NCBI GenBank assembly: GCA_012961055.1
Contig: DUAA01000006.1
Coordinates: 1 to 8,834 of the forward strand
Direction: 5' to 3'
Length of the DNA: 8,834 nucleotides
From: Nitrospinaceae bacterium
Lineage (GTDB): Bacteria; Nitrospinota; Nitrospinia; Nitrospinales; VA-1
In this document: positions 1-6,090 of the stretch, piece after piece
Layout of the letters: every line of letters begins with the position of its first letter
Position numbering within the stretch: the stretch's first letter is position 1
Position numbers and translations under genes: made by a program
Notes under the pieces: model-generated
The model's input: only the letters and a program-made list of their open reading frames with translations
Databases searched by the model: none
What the model was told of the DNA's origin: nothing

Positions 1-530
1 CAGGGATAAGGTCCGGCATCCAGCATTTCCGGATCATGATTGGACTCTATGAGCAAGGCATCTAGGTTTTGCAATTTATTTATGATTTCTGGTGTCAGCC
101 GGCCTAGGTCGGTAGCAAGGCCCAGACATAACCCCCGATAATGGAAAACAAAAGCTACCGATTCTTCTGCATCATGGGGAGTAGCATAGGGTTCAACAAT
201 CAATTCGCCAAACTCAACAGGCTGTCCAGCCCGAATGGAATTAAAACTAGGAATTTTTCCCAGAGTGTTGCACGCCCGTTTATAAGTTCCTTCAGTGGTA
301 TAGAGCTGAAGTCTATGTTTTCTTAAAATCGGACCCATACCCCGGATATGGTCAGAATGTTCATGTGTGGCAAACACCGCGTCCAATCCACTGAGCGATC
401 GATCGATACCCGCCATGCGTTGAGAGAGTTTTTTTTCGCTCAACCCAGCATCGATCAAAATACGCTTTCCACCCGCCTCGATATAAAGCGAATTACCACC
501 ACTACCACTGGATAGTATTGAAAATTTCAA
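1..530 (-). CDS. Metallo-beta-lactamase-fold hydrolase, YycJ/WalJ type (C-terminus outside window)
   Basis: Probable metal-dependent phosphodiesterase or nuclease of the YycJ/WalJ branch of the metallo-beta-lactamase fold. The reverse strand reads without a stop from 530 to the window edge (176 residues). It begins LKFSILSSGSGGNSLYIE, the usual family N-terminus, and carries the metal-binding signature THEHSDH (residues 55-61), then TPHDAEES (117-124; His119 a likely ligand), ATDLG (139-143; Asp141 a likely ligand) and ESNHDPEML (162-170). Family members are about 250-270 residues, so roughly 80 C-terminal residues lie beyond position 1. The start is uncertain. TTG at 530 fits the family's N-terminus but has an AGGGGG only about 2 bases before it. 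An in-frame ATG at 602 would add 24 atypical residues and overlaps a protein-like frame that ends at 559. TTG is preferred. The family assignment is firm; the substrate is not known from sequence. Confidence 0.88.
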   Translation of the reverse strand, partial: MKFSILSSGSGGNSLYIEAGGKRILIDAGLSEKKLSQRMAGIDRSLSGLDAVFATHEHSDHIRGMGPILRKHRLQLYTTEGTYKRACNTLGKIPSFNSIRAGQPVEFGELIVEPYATPHDAEESVAFVFHYRGLCLGLATDLGRLTPEIINKLQNLDALLIESNHDPEMLDAGPYP

Positions 531-558
531 GCCCCCTAACGAGGGAGGCAATGGGCAA

Positions 559-741
559 TCATTCTTTCGGTATCTCTCGTTCAGTGAAGATTTCCTTTTC
601 ATTGAGTCCGGCGTCACGCTGACCCCAGTAGACGGGTCCTTTCCTTTCTGCTCGGAAAAAGGACGTAGTGCTTTTGGAATTGAATTTATAGCTTTTCTCC
701 AAGGATGTGCAAATAATAAAACTGTAGGCAGTTGCTACTAA
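559..741 (-). other. Short protein-like open frame of uncertain status
   Basis: Between an in-frame TAA (744-742) and a TGA (561-559) the minus strand is open for 60 codons. The last part, ending WGQRDAGLNEKEIFTEREIP then KE, has ordinary-looking codon choice and composition, as if it were or once was coding. There is no ATG or GTG; the only candidate start is TTG at 702, with no Shine-Dalgarno sequence. It ends 28 bases before the preferred MBL start and occupies a different frame from the ATG-602 extension of that gene. I do not recognise the peptide. It may be a gene remnant like the neighbouring aldehyde dehydrogenase fragment, part of a dispersed repeat, or chance. Confidence 0.25.
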
Positions 742-750
742 TTAAGTAGC
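734..750. repeat. Small perfect inverted repeat
   Basis: GCTACT (734-739) and AGTAGC (745-750) form a 6-bp perfect stem around a 5-base AT loop. No T-run follows on either strand, so it is not a convincing terminator. It lies in the decayed stretch upstream of the MBL-fold gene. No function is assigned. Confidence 0.3.
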
Positions 751-765
751 GGCTAGTGGGAAGAA

Positions 766-1046
766 TTTTAACATAGAAACGGCTAATAGCCGAACGTGTT
801 ATGGTGAACCTCTGGTAAATTTCCTAATGGATTGTTTATGCACAGTGACTCGATTACACGCGATGTACCGGTGCTAAAGTTCAACACACTCAAAGGCAAC
901 CTGCTTCTTCAAAGATTTTCACAAAACAATATGCTGAAGGAAGTATCACTGGCTGACTTGAACACCACAGTATTGCCACAATTCAAAGTTGGGGTCAGTT
1001 TCTAAGACTGAATAACGATGGGGAAATTCCATGGTATGACCTTGGC
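766..1046 (-). pseudogene. Decayed aldehyde dehydrogenase fragment
   Basis: Read on the minus strand, the region reproduces an internal segment of the NAD(P)-dependent aldehyde dehydrogenase superfamily in pieces. VIPWNFPIVIQS is followed by an in-frame TAG (1004-1002), where the family usually has Trp. Next comes KLTPTLNCGNTVVFKSASDT (the family's KLAPALaaGNTVVfKP segment) in the same frame. KIFEEAG (919-899) lies in a second frame, and LPLSVLN then STGT returns to the first (from 899). INNPL is followed by KFTRGSP (822-802, resembling the FTGS motif) in a third frame, a TAA, then VRLLAVSMLK in that same third frame. At least two in-frame stops and two frame changes rule out a functional product. 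The catalytic Cys/Glu region is absent and nothing extends past aroB's stop. The order and spacing of motifs match the family, so chance is unlikely. It is a remnant between aroB and the MBL gene. Confidence 0.75.
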
Positions 1047-1112
1047 TGCTTTCTCAAAATATTTTTGAACTTGCCACTTTTCCCATAAGGCTATCAGCTG
1101 AAATGAGCCGGT

Positions 1113-2183
1113 TTATATTATTTTTAAAATTTCTGACTCTGGTACCTGCTCTACAATTTCAATAGAGCCTATTTCTTTAACCAAAATGAATTTAATTTTA
1201 TTATCCATGGTTTTTTTATCGTGATACAAGGATTCAATTACGGCTGTGGGGTCCAGTTCTGGCATTTCAACTGGTAGCCCCAGGTTTTTCAATAAGGCTT
1301 CCAGCCGTCTCGGAACTTCTTTAGAACATTTTCCCATTGAATGAGATAGCTCCGCAGCACGTACCATACCTATCGCTACTGCCTCCCCATGAATAAACCG
1401 AGAGTAACCCGTCAATGACTCGATAGCATGACCCAAAGTATGGCCAAAATTGAGTATCATTCGGTGGTGGGTTTCCCGTTCATCCTTCTCAACCACCTTC
1501 GCTTTAATTGCACAAGAATTCTCGATGATGTAAGAAAGGCAATCGTAATTCAGATTTAAAATATCTTTATAGTTTTTTTCCAGAAACTCAAAAAAGCTGG
1601 CATCTGAAATGACTCCGTACTTAACAATCTCCGCCAATCCAGCCCGGTATTCTTTTATCGGAAGTGTCTTAAGGGTTTGTAAATCAGTCACCACTAGACG
1701 AGGCTGATAAAAGGCACCAATCATATTTTTTCCCTTGGGATGGTTGACCCCTGTTTTTCCTCCTACACTACTGTCGACTTGAGAAAGCAAAGTTGTGGGC
1801 ACTTGTATAAAAGTAATTCCTCTTTGGTAAGTTGCCGCGACAAAGCCTACCAAATCCCCAATCACGCCACCTCCTAAAGCTATTAAGACAGATTTTCTAT
1901 CACAATTTAGTTCCAGAAGGCGATCGTATAATTTTTCCACCTGACCTAGACTCTTGGAAACTTCCCCTTCGGGGACTTCGATGATATCGGTGGTCCATCC
2001 CTGATCAAGACAATTTGCAATTACCTCCTCACCATAGATACTGTTGATAGAGGGATGAGTTATTATTACGACCCGACTTGGTCTAAATACCGCCTTAAGG
2101 AACTCACCCACCTGCTTTCTTAGATCCAGGCCAATCAGAATTTCATAGCTTCTTTCATCTAGGTCAATGGCTAAGCGTTGCAT
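1113..2183 (-). CDS. aroB: 3-dehydroquinate synthase
   Basis: Second enzyme of the shikimate pathway: converts DAHP to 3-dehydroquinate with loss of phosphate, using NAD+ and a divalent metal in the cytoplasm. The 356 residues are full length for the family. Visible motifs are GGGVIGDLVGFVAATYQRG (104-122; nucleotide site), PTTLLSQVDSSVGGKTGVN (129-147) and GKNMIGAFYQP (151-161). The three expected metal ligands are present: Glu185 in AGLAEIVKYG, His248 in NFGHTLGHAIES and His265 in HGEAVAIGM. The ATG at 2183 gives the usual N-terminus, but no clear Shine-Dalgarno sequence precedes it. A candidate promoter lies about 60-80 bases upstream. The gene is alone on its strand: the next minus-strand gene upstream (HTH) is 318 bases away, and downstream there is only pseudogene sequence. 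No aroK or other shikimate gene adjoins it. Confidence 0.97.
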   Translation of the reverse strand: MQRLAIDLDERSYEILIGLDLRKQVGEFLKAVFRPSRVVIITHPSINSIYGEEVIANCLDQGWTTDIIEVPEGEVSKSLGQVEKLYDRLLELNCDRKSVLIALGGGVIGDLVGFVAATYQRGITFIQVPTTLLSQVDSSVGGKTGVNHPKGKNMIGAFYQPRLVVTDLQTLKTLPIKEYRAGLAEIVKYGVISDASFFEFLEKNYKDILNLNYDCLSYIIENSCAIKAKVVEKDERETHHRMILNFGHTLGHAIESLTGYSRFIHGEAVAIGMVRAAELSHSMGKCSKEVPRRLEALLKNLGLPVEMPELDPTAVIESLYHDKKTMDNKIKFILVKEIGSIEIVEQVPESEILKII

Positions 2184-2501
2184 AATTTTATAATTTTCTT
2201 TGATAGAAAGTTTTCTGTGAGCACGGTTGTTTTAATTTATTTATGCAACCTTTCCCACAGAGGTCAATTTGTCTCAATCATGGTAGAAGTAATAAATATT
2301 ATAAGCTCCGTAATTATGTTGGCATCATTGGAGATTATAGATAAATAATCCAACAAGGGTATTTTTGAACAAAATGGAACTTCTGGTTTATTTTAATTTA
2401 ATTCTCTTTTGTAGATGTATTAACTGAAAATTATTTTTTTTATTTTGTTCACCTCTAAAAATAACCAATCAGCAGGAAGTCATAGTCAGAATTAGATTTA
2501 C
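2184..2501. other. AT-rich spacer between aroB and the HTH gene
   Basis: 318 bases of strongly AT-rich DNA. I see no tRNA, no strong hairpin terminator and no convincing gene. A minus-strand frame ending TSTMIETN and a 22-codon plus-strand ORF starting at 2280 are open, but neither has a ribosome binding site or a recognisable motif. The part nearest aroB (2240-2267) holds a candidate promoter for it. Confidence 0.5.
2240..2267 (-). promoter_or_regulatory. Candidate sigma70-type promoter for aroB
   Basis: On the minus strand TTGACC (2267-2262) is followed after 16 bases by CATAAA (2245-2240), matching 5 of 6 and 4 of 6 positions of TTGACA and TATAAT. Transcription would begin near 2233 and leave a leader of about 50 bases before the aroB ATG. 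This is a consensus match only, in AT-rich DNA where such matches are common. Confidence 0.4.
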
Positions 2502-2744
2502 TTAGGTCTTTGCATTTTTGGTCGGTAAAGGAGAGCTGTCATTGTCAGAACCAAAAACCCTTGTCCGGTCTACCAGTTTATAGCCGAGGGCCAAAATTAT
2601 CTTTCGTTTGGTATCGAGCCGACACTCATTCCCTTTTTCAATTCGATCAATCGTCTGAACAGTCACATCTGCTTTGCGAGCCAGTTCTGCCTTGCTCATC
2701 ATTTTAGCTTCCCGGATTTTCCGGACGCTGTTACTTTTAGCCAC
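2502..2744 (-). CDS. Small XRE/Cro-type helix-turn-helix transcriptional regulator
   Basis: An 80-residue DNA-binding protein consisting of one XRE-family HTH domain (about residues 5-60) and a short polar tail. The core reads VRKIREAKMMSKAELARKAD then VTVQTIDRIEKG, with SKAELARKA as the positioning helix and TVQTIDRIEKG as the likely recognition helix, and RKIILALGYKL closing the bundle. There is no sensor, oligomerisation or toxin/antitoxin partner domain. The GTG start at 2744 is chosen because a strong Shine-Dalgarno sequence (GGAGG within AGGGGAGGGA) lies 8 bases upstream. It is transcribed away from miaB. The shared spacer holds a good promoter and a 20-bp tandem repeat that could be its own operator. 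The targets are unknown. Similar one-domain regulators occur in Deltaproteobacteria-like genomes (recalled, not searched). Confidence 0.85.
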   Translation of the reverse strand: MAKSNSVRKIREAKMMSKAELARKADVTVQTIDRIEKGNECRLDTKRKIILALGYKLVDRTRVFGSDNDSSPLPTKNAKT

Positions 2745-2821
2745 GGTAATTCCCTCCCCTAAAACAAACGGTTTTAACGCAGTGGACCTGCAAATTTAAT
2801 AGTTTTGATGGAATAATTTTA

Positions 2822-2850
2822 ATCCTATTTAAAAGACATAAACTTGTCAA
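2822..2850 (-). promoter_or_regulatory. Promoter of the HTH regulator gene
   Basis: A perfect -35 box TTGACA (2850-2845, minus strand) is separated by exactly 17 bases from TAGGAT (2827-2822), a 4-of-6 match to TATAAT. Transcription would begin near 2815, leaving a leader of about 70 bases. That leader contains a small GTTTT/AAAAC stem just upstream of the Shine-Dalgarno sequence. This is one of the two best promoter matches in the window. Confidence 0.6.
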
Positions 2851-2860
2851 TAAAATACAT

Positions 2861-2900
2861 AAATTTATATGAATTTTGTTAAATTTATATTAATTTCATT
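2861..2900. repeat. 20-bp tandem repeat, possible operator
   Basis: Two adjacent 20-base units (2861-2880 and 2881-2900) agree at 17 of 20 positions; both begin AAATTTATAT. Each also has internal dyad symmetry, AAATT then six bases then AATTT. The 20-bp period puts both copies on the same face of the helix. The repeat sits just upstream of the HTH gene's -35 box and about 90 bases upstream of the miaB start. It could bind the neighbouring HTH protein, or act as a UP element or bent DNA. The role is inference. Confidence 0.45.
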
Positions 2901-2989
2901 GTTTTTAGTGCACCCGGGCTTTTCAAGCTTTTGGTTTAATTTTAAAACCGGGTTGCAAAAATAAGATAATTCCCCTAAAGTTCTTGATT

Positions 2990-4324
2990 ATGAAACAAGT
3001 CTATTTGGATACATTTGGTTGCCAGATGAATGTTGCCGATACAGACAGAATGGAGCTCATTCTGTTCCATTCCGGTTATCAGCGCACGCAGGCAAAAGAG
3101 GACGCAGACCTAATTCTTGTCAATACCTGCTCCATTCGGGAAAAAGCTGAACAAAAAACATTCTCCCTATTTGGCGGGTTAAAACCATTAAAAATGGCTA
3201 ATCCAGACCTTATTTTGGGTTTAACCGGATGTTTAGGTCAGCAAGATGGGAAAAAGCTTCTTCAGCGCATGCCTTATCTGGATTTTGTGATTGGCCCTGA
3301 CCAAGTGGAAGAAATCTCCCAAGCAGTAGACCGGGTACAAAGCACCAACAAATCTTTTGTCTGGACCGGATTTGACCAGGAAAAAACCTATTCTATTCCC
3401 GAGCTATCAGGAAAAAAACCAAGGTCTCCTGGACCTAGTGCATTTGTAAACATAATAAAGGGGTGTGATAAGTTTTGTACTTTTTGTATTGTTCCATTTA
3501 CTCGTGGAAGAGAAAAGTCAAGAGAGCCGGAAGAACTTTTCAACGAAGTCCGCCATCTGGTAAAACAGGGCGCAAAAGAAATCATTTTATTGGGGCAAAA
3601 TGTAAACTCCTACGGCAAACGTGGACTGAAAAACCCTATGGCCTTTCATGAGCTTTTATATGGTATAGCAGAAATTCCCGGGGTGCAAAGACTACGATTT
3701 ATCACTAGCCATCCGAATGATTTTACTCGTGAAACTATTCGTGCTTATCGGGATTTGGACATTTTGATGAACCACCTGCACCTACCTGTCCAGAGTGGAA
3801 ACAACCAAGTGCTGAAAGCCATGCGTAGAGACCATACCATAGAAGAGTATATGGGCTTGCTGGAAGAGTTGAAATCAGAGGTCCCGGATATCGCGTTCTC
3901 CACCGACGTCATTGTCGGTTTTCCTGGTGAAACTGAAGAAGCTTTTGAGGATACTCTGAAAATTATGGCAAAAGTGGGCTACAGCAGCAGCTACATGTTT
4001 GCTTACAGTCCCAGACCCGGAACTCCGGCCAACGAACTGCCCGACTCCGTTCCAGACGAAATCAAAAAATGCCGACTTCAGAAAGTCATCGCGTTGCAAC
4101 ACAAGCAATCTGGAAAACTGGGGCAGTCCTTTGTAGAAAAAAATGTTGAAGTCCTAATCGAAGGAAAATCTTCCAAGCCCGACTTTGCGTTCAAAGGAAG
4201 AAACCCACAATATTGGAACGTAAACTTACAGGCCGGTGAGGATATTTTTAAGGTTGGAGACACCGTGAATGTTCTGGTCGAAAATGTTACAGGCCATTCC
4301 CTTAATGGCAAGGCTATCCTTTAA
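2990..4324 (+). CDS. miaB: tRNA-2-methylthio-N6-dimethylallyladenosine synthase
   Basis: Radical-SAM methylthiotransferase that turns i6A37 into ms2i6A37 in tRNAs reading UNN codons. The 444 residues cover all three family domains. The N-terminal UPF0004 domain carries cluster ligands Cys11 (FGCQMN), Cys47 (NTCSIREKAEQK) and Cys81 (TGCLGQ). The radical-SAM core carries Cys159, Cys163 and Cys166 in KGCDKFCTFCIVPFTRGRE, with LGQNVNSYG (201-209), HLPVQSGN (264-271), DVIVGFPGET (306-315) and FAYSPRPGTPA (337-347). A C-terminal TRAM domain (about 375-440) ends NVTGHSLNGKAIL. ATG at 2990 gives the standard start MKQVYLDTFGCQMN; a TTG two codons earlier (2984) is also open. The Shine-Dalgarno sequence is weak. 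A GATAAT at 2965-2970 is a possible -10 without a clear -35. The stop interlocks with that of the converging downstream gene. Confidence 0.97.
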   Translation: MKQVYLDTFGCQMNVADTDRMELILFHSGYQRTQAKEDADLILVNTCSIREKAEQKTFSLFGGLKPLKMANPDLILGLTGCLGQQDGKKLLQRMPYLDFVIGPDQVEEISQAVDRVQSTNKSFVWTGFDQEKTYSIPELSGKKPRSPGPSAFVNIIKGCDKFCTFCIVPFTRGREKSREPEELFNEVRHLVKQGAKEIILLGQNVNSYGKRGLKNPMAFHELLYGIAEIPGVQRLRFITSHPNDFTRETIRAYRDLDILMNHLHLPVQSGNNQVLKAMRRDHTIEEYMGLLEELKSEVPDIAFSTDVIVGFPGETEEAFEDTLKIMAKVGYSSSYMFAYSPRPGTPANELPDSVPDEIKKCRLQKVIALQHKQSGKLGQSFVEKNVEVLIEGKSSKPDFAFKGRNPQYWNVNLQAGEDIFKVGDTVNVLVENVTGHSLNGKAIL

Positions 4325-5871
4325 TATATAGCCAGGCGGGAATAAACTTCCTCTTCTACCGTCGTTAATTGAGGAAGCACCACTTTCAATGCCACACGTA
4401 CTTCACGAATAAATTTAAGGTCAGGGGGGTGGCCCCTTTCAGCAAACTGGTGAAGTGCTTCGGCGCAAAAATGATCGAGTTCGATAATCTGATTCAATAA
4501 ATCTGTAGGCAGATCTTCCAGACCAACCTCCTGATCTTCTAGAAATCTCAAGATCCCGATCAGGCTAAACTTGGTATCTACACACCGTTCCCTAAGGCTC
4601 GCGACCAAACGGGATTCGCAAGTTTTATGATCTTCGTAAATTTTAAATAAAAGATCACGCAGATGACCATAAAACACCTCGTGCTGTTTCTTATCCTGAA
4701 ATAAATCTCCCTGCCCCCCAAACAAAAGGGAAAAAACAGCCTCCAACTTATACTTATCTGAAGCCATAACTGTATAAAGCATGGATTTAAATTCAACCAC
4801 ATCAAAAGCTAATTGCAAATCCTGAAATATTTTTTCCAGCGACCCCATATCCCCCTTCATAGACAGGTTGGCATTTGAGCGAATGAAAGGCTTCGGTTCT
4901 GCTTGCCATACAGGAACCATTTGCACCCCTCCGGTTTCACACCCGACCACGGCCCAGTCTTTAAGAGATTCCAAAAATTCTGTAACAGAAAAAACCTCTA
5001 CCTCTTTAAACACGTCAGAATTAATGGAAAAAAGAACTCGCAATAATTGCTTTTCCAACTTGGCAGAACAAAATTTTTTATCCTGAAAAAGCTGGTTCAT
5101 TTGTGTAGCCAAAGCTAAATAGAGCGCCCGCATGCGTAATCGGTCCAACCTATATTGCTGCGACGAATAGGGACGAACCTGATAAATTCCCTTTTCATAG
5201 TCAACCAAGTTTATCAACAATGCGTCCCCAGGGCGGAAAGAAAATTTCCTGTATAGAGACCGCATATCCCAGACTGTAACCGTCATGCGACTCTTTCCTG
5301 GAATCCATTCATTGATCTTAATTTCTTCCGGAAAATTTGCCGAGTACTGATAGAAAGGAACAATATCCTGAATATAATAGGATTTTTTGAGTTTGGAAAT
5401 CTCCTCGCCTTCCGGATCAAGAAACGTCAACTTGCTTTCTTGCATGTTAATCGGCACAAAGGGGATCAAACGATGTCCGGGAATCAAAACGCCTTGTTTC
5501 AGTTCCCACGCCCCCAACTTTACCGACAAAGACATGTGGAAAATCTTATCGATCACCACGCAAAAGGGTATAAAATTACTTTCAAAAATCCCTATCAGCG
5601 AAGAATGGTTATACAGAACCTTTTCAAGCCTTTTTATGGCAGAGTCAGAAACTTCTTTTTGCCACCGACTCTCTAAATGTTTCGCAAAATCTTTGGTATT
5701 GAACGGAGCTTTTGACTCCTGAATGAGCGTTTCTGCTAGCCGACTGAGGGATATTCGATTTGCCATAAAAAATTTGGGAAGTGAAAATGGATAATAAACC
5801 AGACCATTAGGAAACAGTCGTTGATTGGGAGCTCCATAGAGGTGCTGAATCAACTCACCAAATATTTGCAT
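4321..5871 (-). CDS. Conserved-looking protein of unknown function (516 aa)
   Basis: I do not recognise this protein. It is long, uninterrupted and plausible in codon use, so it is very probably real. It has no signal peptide, membrane segment or nucleotide-binding motif that I can see and is likely cytoplasmic. Residues about 40-95 (SLSRLAETLIQES through RLEKVLYNHSSLIGIF) look helical and could be a winged-helix-like module, which is only an impression. A central region rich in beta character includes FRPGDALLINLVDYEKGIYQ (212-231). The C-terminal half (240-516) is mostly helical, with SLLFGGQGDLFQDKKQHEVF at 381-400. The start is unclear: ATG 5871 has GGGAGG 14 bases upstream, too far, while that Shine-Dalgarno sequence is ideally placed for an out-of-frame ATG at 5881. 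ATG 5766 (MANRISLSRLAETL) is the alternative and lacks a Shine-Dalgarno sequence. It converges on miaB and diverges from the 83-aa gene. Confidence 0.82.
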   Translation of the reverse strand: MQIFGELIQHLYGAPNQRLFPNGLVYYPFSLPKFFMANRISLSRLAETLIQESKAPFNTKDFAKHLESRWQKEVSDSAIKRLEKVLYNHSSLIGIFESNFIPFCVVIDKIFHMSLSVKLGAWELKQGVLIPGHRLIPFVPINMQESKLTFLDPEGEEISKLKKSYYIQDIVPFYQYSANFPEEIKINEWIPGKSRMTVTVWDMRSLYRKFSFRPGDALLINLVDYEKGIYQVRPYSSQQYRLDRLRMRALYLALATQMNQLFQDKKFCSAKLEKQLLRVLFSINSDVFKEVEVFSVTEFLESLKDWAVVGCETGGVQMVPVWQAEPKPFIRSNANLSMKGDMGSLEKIFQDLQLAFDVVEFKSMLYTVMASDKYKLEAVFSLLFGGQGDLFQDKKQHEVFYGHLRDLLFKIYEDHKTCESRLVASLRERCVDTKFSLIGILRFLEDQEVGLEDLPTDLLNQIIELDHFCAEALHQFAERGHPPDLKFIREVRVALKVVLPQLTTVEEEVYSRLAIY

Positions 5872-5881
5872 AGCCTAGCAT
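5855..5881 (-). CDS. Possible 8-codon leader ORF overlapping the 516-aa gene start
   Basis: ATG at 5881 opens a frame reading MLGYANIW and then TGA (5857-5855). A strong GGGAGG (5891-5886) stands 4 bases before it, a better arrangement than that of the long gene, whose ATG lies 10 bases downstream in another frame. It could be a translated leader coupled to the 516-aa ORF. Alternatively, a one-base indel between 5881 and 5871 may hide the true start, MLG joined to MQIF. Which of these holds cannot be decided from this sequence. Confidence 0.3.
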   Translation of the reverse strand: MLGYANIW

Positions 5882-5883
5882 AA

Positions 5884-5994
5884 AACCTCCCGACTGTTAA
5901 GCGATGGTTTGATGATCAAACTGAACAGAAACCGGACTCCTTAATGGCGATAGATAACAAAGGTACGGCAAGCCCAATTCGTATCAGTCCCTAA
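5884..5994 (+). other. Protein-like open frame without a start, unknown
   Basis: Between stops at 5881-5883 and 5992-5994 the plus strand reads 36 codons including VKRWFDDQTEQKPDSL and MAIDNKGTASPIRISP. The composition looks coding, but the only ATG (5944) lacks a Shine-Dalgarno sequence and leaves 16 residues. MAIDNKGTASPIRISP loosely recalls the start of FlgM-type anti-sigma factors, too short to rely on. It may be a gene remnant, and it overlaps the upstream control region of the 516-aa gene. Confidence 0.2.
5907..5921. promoter_or_regulatory. Perfect 15-bp palindrome, operator-like
   Basis: GTTTGAT and ATCAAAC form 7-bp perfect arms around a single G. The site lies in the divergent spacer, 36 bases upstream of the ATG of the 516-aa gene. 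The half-site GTTTGAT recurs at 6014-6020. It looks like a dimeric repressor site; the binding protein is unknown. Confidence 0.4.
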
Positions 5995-6000
5995 TGGGCT
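5971..6000. repeat. Imperfect hairpin in the divergent spacer
   Basis: AGCCCA (5971-5976) pairs with TGGGCT (5995-6000). The stem can extend by two A-T pairs past one bulged base, enclosing a loop of about 13 bases. Neither strand has a T-run after it, so it is not a typical intrinsic terminator. Confidence 0.3.
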
Positions 6001-6015
6001 CGCTACTCAAATTGT

Positions 6016-6044
6016 TTGATTTTGGCATTCTGGAAGGTTAAAAT
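6016..6044 (+). promoter_or_regulatory. Promoter of the 83-aa gene
   Basis: TTGATT (6016-6021) is followed after 17 bases by TAAAAT (6039-6044), 4-of-6 and 5-of-6 matches to the sigma70 boxes. Transcription would start near 6051, leaving a 40-base leader before the ATG at 6091. The -35 box overlaps an inverted repeat TCAAA-TTG-TTTGA (6007-6019), suggesting a repressible promoter. Confidence 0.55.
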
Positions 6045-6090
6045 TCTAATATTCATCAATAGCAATCTACATCTTAGCAGGAGACGTTTC

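Noticed and set aside
780..792. Palindrome CGGCTAATAGCCG
   Set aside because: Considered as a terminator, but the stem is short, no T-run follows, and it falls within the ALDH remnant.
838..1005. 55-codon plus-strand ORF starting MHSDSITRDVPVLKF
   Set aside because: It has no ribosome binding site and lies antisense to the aldehyde dehydrogenase remnant; it is a shadow of that decayed coding sequence.
1054..1068. Inverted repeat TCAAAA-TAT-TTTTGA downstream of aroB
   Set aside because: An almost pure A/T stem without a following T-run is not a credible terminator; chance is likely in this composition.
2280..2348. 22-codon plus-strand ORF MVEVINIISSVIMLASLEII plus DK
   Set aside because: No Shine-Dalgarno sequence, no promoter and very AT-rich DNA; too short to support.
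2911..2956. Interrupted inverted repeat ACCCGG...CCGGGT upstream of miaB, considered as a riboswitch or attenuator
   Set aside because: It lies upstream of the likely transcription start, the arms need bulges to pair, and no known aptamer core is visible.
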